A program made the translations under genes and the position numbers. The notes beneath the pieces were generated by a model. The model was not told where the DNA came from and searched no databases. It saw only the letters and a program-made list of their open reading frames with translations. From NCBI GenBank assembly GCA_023957475.1, contig JAMLHA010000009.1, positions 1-64,000 on the forward strand: a stretch of DNA of 64,000 bases, in the 5' to 3' direction. Shown here piece by piece: positions 16,437-25,287 of this stretch (its first letter is position 1; every line of letters begins with the position of its first letter). This stretch comes from Crocinitomicaceae bacterium (GTDB lineage: Bacteria > Bacteroidota > Bacteroidia > Flavobacteriales_D > Crocinitomicaceae).

Positions 16437-17612
16437 ATGAACGAAACCTATTTACATTTTATTTGGAAATTTAAGCGACTTCCTTTCCACCAACTGTTGA
16501 CAACAGAAGGAAAAACCATTCAAATTCTTAAAAATGGCACCCATAATTTTTCTGAATCAGGTCCAGATTTTTACAATGCCAGAATGATCTACGACAATAT
16601 GGAATGGGCTGGCCAAATTGAAATGCACTTAAAAAGCTCGGATTGGTACAAACATCACCACCACCTTGATGATGCATACAACAATGTTATGTTACACGTT
16701 GTTTACGAACACGATAAAGAAGTTTTTTTAAACAATGTCCAACTACCCACTATTGAGCTTAAGCCTTATATTGATGAAAAACATTACGAAAACTGGGAGC
16801 AATTTGCTCGTTCAGTAAAAGACATTGCTTGCGAAGACTCTATAAGCACCATTGATTCTGTTTATGTTGCATCTATGTTGCACCGCACAGCAATCGAACG
16901 AATGAATCGACGGGTGAAACAGCTGACTTACATGTATTCAGGAACAGACAATCCAACACTGTTGTATCAACTGATTGCTAAAGCGTTTGGCACAAAAGTG
17001 AACGTTGTTCCGTTTGAATGCTTAACCAATCAACTACCCATTTCTCTTTTGAAAAAATGGAATAAAAACAAACAAAAACAAGTGGTATTGCAAACAAGTG
17101 GTTTGTTTATGGATGAACAAAACAACCTAGAAATTGCACCGCTCAATCCATCAATGTGGAAGCGAAAGGGGTTAAGACCTCCAGCCTTCCCCGAAAAACG
17201 ATTGGTGCTTTTTGCCTCATTCATTGCCCGATGTGATTTTGAATTACTAAGCAATCTCCTTTCGCCCAAAGAAGCTATTGATTATACCTATCAACTGATT
17301 GAAAAACTAAATCAAGAAGAACAACTCCATTTTTCAAAAACACTCGTCAACCAGCTGTTTATAAATGCTTTTTTGCCTTATTTTTGGTACAAATCCATTC
17401 AAACGTTGGACGACAATTTGCAAGAATTTATTATCGATTTCTTAGAAAAGCTACCACCAGATGAGAATTACATAATTCAAAAATGGAAAAACAGCGGTAT
17501 AAAACCCAAAAATGCGTATGAAAGTCAGGCACTTATTGAGTTGTTCAATGAATATTGCACGTATAAAAAATGTTTGAATTGTCAGATAGGAGTAAAAATC
17601 ATGAGGGGATAG
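16437..17612 (+). CDS. DUF2851 family protein
   Basis: A 391-residue soluble protein matching the DUF2851 family, which is widespread in Bacteroidota and has no known function. Conserved-looking stretches are YLHFIWKFKRLPF, SGPDFYNARM, GQIEMHLKSSDWYKH and NNVMLHVVYEHD near the N terminus, which suggest a nuclease-like alpha/beta core, although that is only an impression. No signal peptide or membrane segment. A PspC-domain gene follows 33 nt downstream, a pairing seen in related genomes. Confidence 0.8.
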   Translation: MNETYLHFIWKFKRLPFHQLLTTEGKTIQILKNGTHNFSESGPDFYNARMIYDNMEWAGQIEMHLKSSDWYKHHHHLDDAYNNVMLHVVYEHDKEVFLNNVQLPTIELKPYIDEKHYENWEQFARSVKDIACEDSISTIDSVYVASMLHRTAIERMNRRVKQLTYMYSGTDNPTLLYQLIAKAFGTKVNVVPFECLTNQLPISLLKKWNKNKQKQVVLQTSGLFMDEQNNLEIAPLNPSMWKRKGLRPPAFPEKRLVLFASFIARCDFELLSNLLSPKEAIDYTYQLIEKLNQEEQLHFSKTLVNQLFINAFLPYFWYKSIQTLDDNLQEFIIDFLEKLPPDENYIIQKWKNSGIKPKNAYESQALIELFNEYCTYKKCLNCQIGVKIMRG

Positions 17613-17645
17613 TAAAAATGATTAAATTTGTTACAAACTTTTTTA

Positions 17646-17885
17646 ATGCGTCTGATAAAAAAAATAGTTTTCTTCTTCGAAATGCGCTCGTTCGGTGTAA
17701 GTGAATGGTGGGCAAGAAAATTGGGTATTCAGACCGATAAAGTTCGCGTGGGGTTTATTTATGCTTCCTTCTTTACTTTCGGCTCTCCATTGATTATTTA
17801 TTTGATTATGGCTTGGATATTGGAACATAAACATTATTTCAAATTGCAGCGAGAGAAACCAAAAACATCCATTTGGGATTTATAA
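17646..17885 (+). CDS. PspC domain-containing small membrane protein
   Basis: A 79-residue protein fitting the PspC family: an N-terminal region with FGVSEWWARKLGI, then KVRVGFIYASFFTFGSPLIIYLIMAWIL cannot be read as soluble (one long hydrophobic stretch). PspC proteins sit in the inner membrane and respond to envelope stress in phage-shock systems; in Bacteroidota the role of the single-domain form is unclear. The ATG at 17646 is preferred over a TTG at 17628. No pspA or pspB gene is present nearby. Confidence 0.75.
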   Translation: MRLIKKIVFFFEMRSFGVSEWWARKLGIQTDKVRVGFIYASFFTFGSPLIIYLIMAWILEHKHYFKLQREKPKTSIWDL

Positions 17886-17910
17886 GTTAAATTTTTTAAG
17901 ATTATTTCCA

Positions 17911-18306
17911 ATGAAAAACTATGTATTTATAATCTTTGTACTTTCAATCACAGCTGCTTTTTCTCAAACAAACGAAGAAAAATATAGCAAATTCATTCAA
18001 CTTGCTGATAGTTGTTTTGCAATAAAAAATTACGCAAAAGCAAAGTTAAACTATGAAACAGCTTTACAGTATAAACCAGAAGAGGTTTATCCCAAACATA
18101 AGATAGCGGAGATTGCTGCATACCAAGAATATGATAAGAAAGTTGAGCATTTTTATTACAAAGCCGATAGCTGTTTTATTGCAAAAGATTTTGCTCAAGC
18201 AAAGCAAAATTATATCAATGTGCTACTGATTAAAGTAGGCGAAACAAAAGCTCAGCAGAGAATTGCAGAAATAGATGAAATACTGTATAATCAAAATAAA
18301 AAATGA
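17911..18306 (+). CDS. Exported TPR-like repeat protein
   Basis: A 131-residue protein with a signal peptide (MKNYVFIIFVLSITAAFSQ) and two copies of a helical repeat of about 50 residues. Copy 1 reads ADSCFAIKNYAKAKLNYETA, copy 2 ADSCFIAKDFAQAKQNYINV. Both continue with an AEI segment, so the protein is probably a two-unit tetratricopeptide-like solenoid in the periplasm or on the envelope. Its stop overlaps the start of the next gene (ATGA). Function unknown; such repeats usually mediate protein contacts. Confidence 0.7.
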   Translation: MKNYVFIIFVLSITAAFSQTNEEKYSKFIQLADSCFAIKNYAKAKLNYETALQYKPEEVYPKHKIAEIAAYQEYDKKVEHFYYKADSCFIAKDFAQAKQNYINVLLIKVGETKAQQRIAEIDEILYNQNKK

Positions 18307-19184
18307 AACTACTCATCACGGGATCGAACGGACTTTTGGGGCAAAAGATTGTCAAACAACTTATAAAAAATAAGGTTGATTTTTTAGCAACTTCAAGTGG
18401 AGAGAATAGAAATCCAGATTGTTCACAACAGCACTATCAAGCAATGGATATTTGCAACAAAGAACAGGTAGAAAAAGTGATTGCTAACTATAACCCCACC
18501 CACATTATCCATACAGCTGCAATGACAAACGTGGATGCTTGTGAATTGAACCCCGAAGAATGCACAAAGGTTAATGTGGACGGCACAAAACATGTGTTTG
18601 AAATAGCCCAAAAATTAAATGCTCATTTTCAACTACTTTCTACCGATTTTGTATTTGACGGACAAAAAGGAAATTACCGAGAAGAAGATGCGGTTGGACC
18701 ATTGAGTGTTTACGCACAATCAAAAGTTGATGCCGAAAACTTGTTGCTAAAAGGAAACAATCAAAATTACTCTATTGCACGTACCATTATTGTGTATGGA
18801 ACAGCCAATAATCTTTCACGTTCCAACCTATTCTTGTGGGCCAAAAGTGCATTGCCAAAAGGCGAAGAAATGAATGTGGTGGATGACCAATTTAGAGCAC
18901 CAACTTGGGCAGATGATTTAGCTTGGGGATGTATTCGCATTTGTGAATTGAACCAAACTGGAATTTTTCATTTGAGTGGGCCAGAAACCTATTCTATTTA
19001 TGAAATAGTGAAGAAAATTGCCAACTATTATGGATACAACACCCATCTTTTGAAAAAAATATCCAGTTCAACGCTTAATCAACCAGCAAAAAGACCGGCA
19101 AAAACAGGGTTTGATTTATCAAAAGCAAGAAAAATTTTGGGTTATACTCCAAAAACAATAGAAGAAACTTTAGATTTGTTTTAA
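18303..19184 (+). CDS. SDR family sugar-nucleotide reductase, RmlD-like
   Basis: A 293-residue NAD(P)-dependent extended SDR protein. The cofactor motif TGSNGLLGQKIV is at residues 5-16, the catalytic YxxxK in VYAQSKVDAEN, and the substrate-side region includes DFVFDGQKGNY and DDQFRAPTWADDLA, all typical of dTDP-4-dehydrorhamnose reductase. The reaction may be the last step of dTDP-rhamnose synthesis, but no rmlA, rmlB or rmlC gene is nearby, so a related reductase activity is possible. Start codon overlaps the upstream stop by 4 nt. Confidence 0.8.
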   Translation: MKLLITGSNGLLGQKIVKQLIKNKVDFLATSSGENRNPDCSQQHYQAMDICNKEQVEKVIANYNPTHIIHTAAMTNVDACELNPEECTKVNVDGTKHVFEIAQKLNAHFQLLSTDFVFDGQKGNYREEDAVGPLSVYAQSKVDAENLLLKGNNQNYSIARTIIVYGTANNLSRSNLFLWAKSALPKGEEMNVVDDQFRAPTWADDLAWGCIRICELNQTGIFHLSGPETYSIYEIVKKIANYYGYNTHLLKKISSSTLNQPAKRPAKTGFDLSKARKILGYTPKTIEETLDLF

Positions 19185-19199
19185 GCAAAACGAGTTAAA

Positions 19200-20063
19200 T
19201 TGAACAAACCAAAAAAGATATCCAATCGCAAAGCAAGAGGAGTGTATTTACTGCTTTTAATCATTGCAATAGTTATTTTAACTCCAAGAATTTATTATGA
19301 TTTACAACCAAATTCACAATTGTTACTAAGTTTTAAAGAAATAGACAATGGAATTTCAAAAATGGAAATGAAGCAATATTTGTCTGTTTCCAAATACAAA
19401 AAGAAAAGCAAAAAATACCACGCTCCACCTGCCAAGTTTGACCCCAATAAATACAGTCTTGAGGAATGGATGGCGTTAGGACTTTCAGAAAAACAAGCAA
19501 ACGTAGTTGTAAATTTTGCAAAGAGAGGTATTAAAAACAATGAACAATTGCACCAAATATTTGTTATAGATGAGGTTTTGTATGGATTGATTAGAGATTC
19601 TACGGTTTATCCTGAAAAATACAACCGTTTTGAAAGAAATTATTCAAAAAAGAAAGACGAACTACAAGTAGAATTAAACAAAGCAACAGTAGAAGATTTG
19701 GATAAGTTGCCAGGCATTGGAACATACTTTGCCAATAAAATCATAGCTTATAGAGAAAAACTTGGAGGTTTCTACGACAAAAGCCAATTGCTTGAAATAC
19801 AAAGATTTGATGAGCAAAAACTAAACCTTATCAGCAAGAACATAACGATTGATTATAGTTATGTTAAGTTGATAAACATTAACACGTGTACCGTTGCAGA
19901 ATTGAAAAAACATCCCTATTTGGATTGGAATGTTGCAAATTCTATTGTAAAAATGCGTGCTAAATTCAAAAAATATACTAATTTCGACCAACTTTTGGAA
20001 TCTGAATTGATTTCTATTGAGCTTTTTAACAAGATTACTCCCTATCTTACGATAGAAGATTAG
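19200..20063 (+). CDS. Membrane-anchored helix-hairpin-helix protein (ComEA-like)
   Basis: A 287-residue protein with one N-terminal membrane helix (YLLLLIIAIVILTP) and at least two HhH units of the kind that bind DNA backbone: LNKATVEDLDKLPGIGTYFA and ININTCTVAELKKHPYLDW. The arrangement resembles ComEA-type proteins, which bind DNA outside the inner membrane during uptake, but this type is common in Bacteroidota without known competence. The start is TTG at 19200; the next in-frame ATG would remove the membrane helix. Located between the RmlD-like gene and apt. Confidence 0.75.
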   Translation: MNKPKKISNRKARGVYLLLLIIAIVILTPRIYYDLQPNSQLLLSFKEIDNGISKMEMKQYLSVSKYKKKSKKYHAPPAKFDPNKYSLEEWMALGLSEKQANVVVNFAKRGIKNNEQLHQIFVIDEVLYGLIRDSTVYPEKYNRFERNYSKKKDELQVELNKATVEDLDKLPGIGTYFANKIIAYREKLGGFYDKSQLLEIQRFDEQKLNLISKNITIDYSYVKLININTCTVAELKKHPYLDWNVANSIVKMRAKFKKYTNFDQLLESELISIELFNKITPYLTIED

Positions 20064-20072
20064 AATTTGAAT

Positions 20073-20603
20073 ATGGCAATTGAAGAGGTATTAAAATCAG
20101 TTATTCGCGATATCCCCGACTTTCCGCAACCGAGTGTTGTTTTTAAGGACATAACGCCTATTATGCTTAATCCTGCGATTTCTGAACAAGTGTTGAATCA
20201 CCTTGTTGAGTTGTATAAAAACCAACAAATTGATGTGGTTGCAGGGATTGAAAGTAGAGGGTTTTTGTTTGGTTTTCCATTGGCAATTAAATTGGGAGTT
20301 CCTTTTGTGCTGATCCGAAAAAAAGGAAAGTTACCTTACAAAAAGATCAGCCACGATTACCAATTAGAATATGGCACTTCTACGATAGAAATGCATACAG
20401 ATGCTATTCAAAAAGGACAAAAAGTACTGATACATGATGATTTGTTGGCAACAGGTGGTTCTGCCGAAGCCGCTGCGCACTTAATTCAGAAGTGTGGTGG
20501 TGAAGTGGCTGGGTTTAACTTCCTTGTTGGACTTGATTTTTTGAATGGTCAAGCAAAATTAAATATTATCTCACACAATATAATTAGCTTAGCGACGTAT
20601 TAA
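20073..20603 (+). CDS. apt: Adenine phosphoribosyltransferase
   Basis: A 176-residue purine-salvage enzyme that makes AMP from adenine and PRPP. The N-terminal motif RDIPDFPQPSVVFKDITP is typical of Apt, VVAGIESRGFLFG binds the pyrophosphate region, and the PRPP loop is VLIHDDLLATGGSA. The ATG at 20073 (MAIEEVLKS) is preferred to the TTG at 20067. It starts 9 nt after the HhH gene and could be co-transcribed with it. Confidence 0.95.
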   Translation: MAIEEVLKSVIRDIPDFPQPSVVFKDITPIMLNPAISEQVLNHLVELYKNQQIDVVAGIESRGFLFGFPLAIKLGVPFVLIRKKGKLPYKKISHDYQLEYGTSTIEMHTDAIQKGQKVLIHDDLLATGGSAEAAAHLIQKCGGEVAGFNFLVGLDFLNGQAKLNIISHNIISLATY

Positions 20604-20657
20604 GGCGTGAGAATTATTAAATATATAGATTAGGAATTAAAAATTAAAACGTTAGAA

Positions 20658-21797
20658 ATGGACTTTGATTTAAATGAAAATCAAAAAATGATTGCGCAAA
20701 TGGTGCGTGATTTTTCAGAAAAAGAAGTAAGACCTTACTTAAACAAATGGGATGAAGAAGAATATTTTCCAGTTGAAACAATGAAAAAATTGGGAGAACT
20801 AGGACTTCTTGGAATATACATCCCAGAAGAATATGGAGGTAGTGGTTTTTCTTATAATGAATATGTTACTGCACTTATTGAATTAGGTAAAGTTTGTGGT
20901 GGATTAGGATTGAGTGTTGCTGCTCACAATTCACTATGTACTGGACACATCTACTACCACGGAAGTGAAGAACAAAAAAGAAAATTTTTACCCAAATTAG
21001 CTTCTGGTGAATTTATCGGAGCATGGGGATTGACAGAACCAAATACAGGCTCTGACGCAATGCGTATGAAAACAACTGCCGTTAAAGACGGTAACGACTG
21101 GATTATCAACGGTGCAAAAAACTGGATTACACACGGTTTATCAGGAGATGTAGCTGTTGTATTGGTTCGTACTGGTGAATTACTTGATAGCCGCGGAATT
21201 ACAGCGTTTATCATCGAAAAAGGGATGCCAGGTTTTTCTGCTGTAAAAATCAAAGGAAAATTAGGTGTTCGTGCATCAGAAACTGCTGAACTAATTTTTG
21301 ACAATGTACGTGTTCCACAAGAAAACGTAATTGGTGAAGTTGGTATGGGCTTTATTCAAGCAATGCAAGTATTGGATGGTGGTAGAATCTCTATCGCAGC
21401 ATTAAGTTGTGGAATTGCTAGAGGAGCTTATGAAGCTTCTGTAAAATATGCAAAAGAAAGAGAACAATTTGGAAAACCAATTGCTGCTTTCCAAGCGATT
21501 GCATTTAAATTGGCAGATATGGCAACAGAAGTAGAAGCTGCTGAGTTGTTGACTTTCCAAGCGGCATATTTAAAAAACACCAAACAGCCGTTGACTCGTC
21601 AAGGAGCTTATGCGAAGTACTATGCATCTGAAGTTGCAGTAAGATGTGGTAACGAAGCTGTTCAAATTATGGGTGGATATGGTTATACAAAAGAATACCC
21701 GGCTGAGAAGTTTTTACGTGATGCGAAGCTATTAACAATAGGTGAAGGAACGTCTGAAATACAAAAATTAGTTATTTCTAGAGATATTTTGAAATAA
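20658..21797 (+). CDS. Acyl-CoA dehydrogenase
   Basis: A 379-residue FAD-dependent acyl-CoA dehydrogenase, acting in fatty-acid or branched-chain amino-acid breakdown. Family signatures are GAWGLTEPNTGSDA in the middle domain, REQFGKPIAAFQA in the C-terminal helical domain, and GGYGYTKEYPAEKFLRDAK followed by IGEGTSEIQKLV, where the glutamate corresponds to the catalytic base of the short-chain type. The length matches the family. Substrate chain length cannot be read; the short- or branched-chain class is the best guess. Confidence 0.92.
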   Translation: MDFDLNENQKMIAQMVRDFSEKEVRPYLNKWDEEEYFPVETMKKLGELGLLGIYIPEEYGGSGFSYNEYVTALIELGKVCGGLGLSVAAHNSLCTGHIYYHGSEEQKRKFLPKLASGEFIGAWGLTEPNTGSDAMRMKTTAVKDGNDWIINGAKNWITHGLSGDVAVVLVRTGELLDSRGITAFIIEKGMPGFSAVKIKGKLGVRASETAELIFDNVRVPQENVIGEVGMGFIQAMQVLDGGRISIAALSCGIARGAYEASVKYAKEREQFGKPIAAFQAIAFKLADMATEVEAAELLTFQAAYLKNTKQPLTRQGAYAKYYASEVAVRCGNEAVQIMGGYGYTKEYPAEKFLRDAKLLTIGEGTSEIQKLVISRDILK

Positions 21798-21801
21798 ATA
21801 G

Positions 21802-21831
21802 TTGGTTGTTGAAAAAAAAGTTATATCTTTG
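21802..21831 (+). promoter_or_regulatory. Canonical Bacteroidota promoter for rpsU
   Basis: TTG (-33) at 21802-21804 and TATCTTTG (-7) at 21824-21831 are separated by 19 nt, an exact match to the sigma-ABfr promoter of Bacteroidota. It lies 45 nt before the rpsU ATG. Confidence 0.8.
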
Positions 21832-21875
21832 CCGTCCGATTTAGAATTTGATAAGATTATAAAAATTTAATAAAT

Positions 21876-22067
21876 ATGTTAATAGTACCAGTAAAAGAAG
21901 GAGAAAGCATCGAAAGAGCTTTGAAGAAGTATAAGAAAAAATACGACAGAACAAATGTTGTTAGACAATTGCGTGATCGTAGAGAGTTTACAAAACCTTC
22001 AATCACTAAGCGTCAATCGATGATTAAGGCGATTTACAAGCAAAAAATGCAATCGCAAGAAGCATAA
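21876..22067 (+). CDS. rpsU: 30S ribosomal protein S21
   Basis: A 63-residue ribosomal protein of the small-subunit platform. MLIVPVKEGESIERALKKYKKKY is the family's N terminus and the rest is strongly basic (RQLRDRREFTKP). It has a strong promoter upstream and its own terminator downstream, so it is expressed mainly alone, with possible read-through to the recombinase gene. In Bacteroidota S21 is linked with sensing of the Shine-Dalgarno-free translation of these species. Confidence 0.95.
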   Translation: MLIVPVKEGESIERALKKYKKKYDRTNVVRQLRDRREFTKPSITKRQSMIKAIYKQKMQSQEA

Positions 22068-22096
22068 TTTGTAACATATTTTGAAAAAATACGTAT

Positions 22097-22121
22097 AAGG
22101 AGTCTATATGACTCCTTTTTT
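22097..22121 (+). terminator. rpsU intrinsic terminator overlapping the next start codon
   Basis: AAGGAGTC (22097-22104) pairs perfectly with GACTCCTT (22110-22117) around the loop TATAT, followed by T residues to 22121. The ATG of the recombinase gene (22108-22110) lies in the loop and the first stem base, so the structure would both end rpsU transcripts and mask that start codon. Confidence 0.8.
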
Positions 22122-22986
22122 ATTTTCCATAGAATTTGAATTGTACATCCAATCGGAAAAAAGATTTTCTGACCACACAATTATTGCTTATCAATTGGAT
22201 TTGACTCAATTTTATGATTTTATTGGAGTTCAATCTGTTAACGATTTAAAAGAAGTAACATCAAAAGTAATTCGCGGCTGGTTGGTAAGCCTTGTTGATG
22301 ATGGTTATACAAATAAAAGTGTCAATAGAAAACTATCATCGTTAAAAGCCTATTTTAGATTCTTAAAACGCAATGGTTTTGTAGATGTAAATCCAACCAC
22401 TGGTTTAACTGGCCCTAAAATCGAAAAACGACTCCCACAGTTCGCCAAAGAGGCCGAATTAAGCAATCAACAACTAAATACAACTTTAAGCGTTAGAGAC
22501 GCGCTTATTATTGAGATTCTATATCAAACAGGAATGCGGTTAAGCGAATTGGTAGGATTAACAACAGCAAGTGTTTATGATAACAAGATAAAGGTAAAAG
22601 GAAAAAGAAATAAAGAACGAATTATTCCAATTTCTCCAGAGCTATACAATCAAATTAAAAGCTATAGAGAAGAATGTGCGAAAAATGGATTTACTAATTT
22701 TTCACTAATTTTAACAGACAAAGGCGAAAAATTGTATCCAAAATTTGTTTATCGTAAAATAAATGCTTACCTTGCTACTGCAACGGAATTACAAAAGTGT
22801 AGTCCTCACGTTCTTCGACATACTTTTGCAACTCACATGTTGAACAATGGAGCTGGAATAGAAACCATTAAAGAACTGTTGGGACATGCAAATTTGGCGG
22901 CAACGCAGGTTTACACACATAATTCATTTGCACAATTAAATAATATTTATTCACAAGCTCACCCACGTGGGCATAAAACAGATTAG
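22108..22986 (+). CDS. Tyrosine recombinase XerC/XerD-like
   Basis: A 292-residue site-specific recombinase of the type that resolves chromosome dimers at dif. The N-terminal SAM-like domain covers residues 1-105. The catalytic set is complete: R144 (TGMRLSELVGL), H234 and R237 (SPHVLRHTFATHM), H260 (ELLGHANLAAT) and the nucleophile Y269 (VYTHNS). Length and the position between rpsU and hpf are those of the housekeeping Xer gene of Bacteroidota rather than a mobile integrase. The ATG at 22108 gives the normal N-terminal length; an in-frame TTG at 22141 would cut into the domain. Confidence 0.9.
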   Translation: MTPFLFSIEFELYIQSEKRFSDHTIIAYQLDLTQFYDFIGVQSVNDLKEVTSKVIRGWLVSLVDDGYTNKSVNRKLSSLKAYFRFLKRNGFVDVNPTTGLTGPKIEKRLPQFAKEAELSNQQLNTTLSVRDALIIEILYQTGMRLSELVGLTTASVYDNKIKVKGKRNKERIIPISPELYNQIKSYREECAKNGFTNFSLILTDKGEKLYPKFVYRKINAYLATATELQKCSPHVLRHTFATHMLNNGAGIETIKELLGHANLAATQVYTHNSFAQLNNIYSQAHPRGHKTD

Positions 22987-22988
22987 CT

Positions 22989-23279
22989 ATGGACATCAAA
23001 GTGAATTCAGTAAATTTTACAGCAGACAAAAAATTAGTGTCATTTGTAAACGAAAAAGTAAAGAAGCTACAACTGTTTTTTGATAACATCACAGCAAGTG
23101 AAGTTTTCTTGAAATTGGATAAAGATCAAGAAAAAGAGAACAAACAAGCAGTTATTAAAATTTTATTACCCGGAAAAGAATTGTTAGCTAAAAAACAATG
23201 CAAATCATTTGAGGAAGCAATCGATTTAGCTGTAGAAGCACTTAGAAAACAAGTGAAAAAACATAAAGAAACACTTTAA
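22989..23279 (+). CDS. hpf: Ribosome hibernation-promoting factor, short form
   Basis: A 96-residue HPF/RaiA-family protein that binds the 30S decoding region and stabilises inactive ribosomes in slow growth. MDIKVNSVNFTADKKLVSFV matches the family's first strand and helix, and KQVKKHKETL is its basic C-terminal tail. It lacks the dimerisation domain of the long form. It starts 2 nt after the recombinase stop, so the two are translated together. The tRNA and tuf genes that often follow in relatives are absent here. Confidence 0.9.
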   Translation: MDIKVNSVNFTADKKLVSFVNEKVKKLQLFFDNITASEVFLKLDKDQEKENKQAVIKILLPGKELLAKKQCKSFEEAIDLAVEALRKQVKKHKETL

Positions 23280-23303
23280 TAAATAAGGTTTTGTTTATAT
23301 TGA

Positions 23304-23333
23304 AGAGAGGATAGAATTTTCCTCTCTTTTTTT
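23304..23333 (+). terminator. Intrinsic terminator after hpf
   Basis: AGAGAGGA (23304-23311) pairs with TCCTCTCT (23320-23327) around an 8-nt loop and is followed by a run of T residues. It lies 24 nt after the hpf stop. A weaker hairpin (AACCTGAA 23346-23353, TTCAGGTT 23371-23378) follows without a T run. Confidence 0.85.
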
Positions 23334-23414
23334 GTTGCTTATTGCAACCTGAACTCGATATAAAATCCCATTCAGGTTATTGCTCCTTATTGTACCCATA
23401 AGTTTACGACATAA

Positions 23415-23444
23415 AAAAAAGAGGTTGCATGCAACCTCTTTTTT
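23415..23444. terminator. Perfectly palindromic bidirectional terminator
   Basis: Thirty bases form an exact palindrome centred on GCATGC: A-rich arm, GAGGTTGC, GCAACCTC, then a T-rich arm. Each strand reads as a GC stem followed by a T run, so it should end transcripts of hpf on one side and of the convergent T9SS gene on the other. Confidence 0.85.
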
Positions 23445-23465
23445 CTCAATAGATTATTTAACGAT

Positions 23466-25265
23466 TTACTTTTTAACTACATTGAATGTAGATTTAGCTC
23501 CGTTTTCGTATGTTACATTGAAAACATATACTCCTGGTTGTAAATCTGCTACAGATACAGATGTGTGTTGGCTTACGAAATTAACTGCATGAGAAGAAAC
23601 AACTCTACCAGTTAAATCGTTTACGTTTACAGTCGCTTTACCATCCAAAGGCAATGCTATTGTAACAACATCGTTTGCAGGGTTTGGATAAACAGAAGCT
23701 GTCATGCTTTGAATTTCATCTACTTTAGCAATTGCTTGATCTACTGCATAAATAGCAACAGCAGGCGTTAAATCTGGACCAAAACCATTCAAGAACCAGT
23801 TTTGATTTGATTGTCCTGGTTCAATAAACAACGGATTGATTGCTTGTTCATAAATTTGTGATGTTGCATTGAAGTCAACTTCTCTGTCATAGCCAATTAA
23901 AAATGGTTCACCATAATTAATCAAACAAAATAAATACTTTTGATTGTCCTCTAAATACAATGTGCTTGTAAACGGCATGTAGATGTCTTCTGTTACCACA
24001 TCGTTTTCAAAGTTGTATTCAGAACTTGCAACTGTTTCTAAGTTGTCGAATGTTGGTGTGCTATAAGTATTCGCATCATTCCATTTAAATACTTCAGCAA
24101 ACAATGTTCTTCCAGATAAAAACTCAACATTTGCTTTAGATGTATCAATTGAAATGCTCGTGTATAAACCTTTTGCAGCAACTCTACTTGCGTTTGCATC
24201 CTCGAAGTAAACACAGTATTTAATTTCTGAATAAGGTGTCGTTTGTTCAGCTGGACTTGTGTATGACGTTGCAATTGGTTTTAATGTTGTAGCATCCAAT
24301 CTTGCTTTCGAAATCATTTGATTGTTCACTACAAATGGAATAGAGTAATGATTGTCATTTGGAAAATTATCTGCACTTCCATCACCTGTCAATAATTTAT
24401 ATTCCAATGTATATTGACCAACAGGATAACTACTTAAACTAAATACCTGGAATTCTAAAGCTTCATTAGGGAAAATATCAACGCTGTCAACAGCTAATCC
24501 AGTAACACCGTTTAATGAGAATGTTACAGTGTCAGTAAATACGATAGAACCAGCTGGTCCAGTGATATTTGCTACAGCTTTTGCATTTGTTTCATTTGAA
24601 GTACCGTAGTTATATACTCGCATTCCCAATTGAACGTTAAATTCACTTCCGTCTTGTGCTAATAAGGAATGAACACCATTGTATAAAGGAGTTAAGATCA
24701 ACTCTTCTGTAAAAGCCAAGTCGTTTGCTGATAAACCAGCTTTGTTTCCAATAAACATTACAACTGGTCCGTTTGCCATTTCGCTTGTTAACAATTGTCC
24801 ATCAATGCTTGATAGCATTACGACTGGAATAGTCACATTTGGCCCGTCAGTACCACCACCCATTGCAATAACTTCGTTGTCTCTGTTTAAAATGATTACA
24901 GCGATAGCTCCAGCATCTTGAGCTTTTTTGGCTTTTGCACCAAATTCACAAGTGTTTCTATAAACAACTGCGATTTTTCCATTTACGGAAGCAGCGTTTG
25001 TTAATGTAGAACAACCTTCTTGAGAAATAGGCTTACCTTGAGCGTTGGTACCAGGAGTGCCGTCCTCTACCATTACCAATTCTCCTTGAACGTAAGTTCC
25101 AGGAACGGAGAAATCCATAGTTAATCCCCACCCACTTGTTGTTTCACAAACTGTGAAGTTGTAGTTTCCCTGAACACTTGCAGGAGAAACACCGGTAACT
25201 GCAACTTGTCCGTAAGTGAATACAACAGCACAGATACCTAAAAAAGAAAGTATAATTTTTTTCAT
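23466..25265 (-). CDS. T9SS substrate with protease-associated (PA) domain
   Basis: A 599-residue exported protein. The signal peptide is MKKIILSFLG to VFTYGQ. Residues about 60-170 form a PA domain (ACQ-type motif AVVYRNTCEFGAKAKKAQ, AGAIAVIILNRD, IPVVMLSSIDGQLL), a fold usually attached to secreted proteases or receptors; no protease motif is visible in the rest. The middle is beta-rich and unrecognised. The C terminus (VYPNPANDVVTIALP, LTGRVV, PGVYVFNVTYENG) is a clear type-A T9SS sorting domain. It is probably displayed at the cell surface or secreted. A -7-like element (TAAATTTG, 25295-25288) lies upstream. Confidence 0.88.
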   Translation of the reverse strand: MKKIILSFLGICAVVFTYGQVAVTGVSPASVQGNYNFTVCETTSGWGLTMDFSVPGTYVQGELVMVEDGTPGTNAQGKPISQEGCSTLTNAASVNGKIAVVYRNTCEFGAKAKKAQDAGAIAVIILNRDNEVIAMGGGTDGPNVTIPVVMLSSIDGQLLTSEMANGPVVMFIGNKAGLSANDLAFTEELILTPLYNGVHSLLAQDGSEFNVQLGMRVYNYGTSNETNAKAVANITGPAGSIVFTDTVTFSLNGVTGLAVDSVDIFPNEALEFQVFSLSSYPVGQYTLEYKLLTGDGSADNFPNDNHYSIPFVVNNQMISKARLDATTLKPIATSYTSPAEQTTPYSEIKYCVYFEDANASRVAAKGLYTSISIDTSKANVEFLSGRTLFAEVFKWNDANTYSTPTFDNLETVASSEYNFENDVVTEDIYMPFTSTLYLEDNQKYLFCLINYGEPFLIGYDREVDFNATSQIYEQAINPLFIEPGQSNQNWFLNGFGPDLTPAVAIYAVDQAIAKVDEIQSMTASVYPNPANDVVTIALPLDGKATVNVNDLTGRVVSSHAVNFVSQHTSVSVADLQPGVYVFNVTYENGAKSTFNVVKK

Positions 25266-25287
25266 AAAAATAAGTTTTTAACTAAAA

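Noticed and set aside
22108-22986. Mobile-element integrase
   Set aside because: The tyrosine recombinase has housekeeping neighbours (rpsU, hpf), no attachment-site repeats, and no adjacent cargo, so it is better explained as chromosomal Xer.
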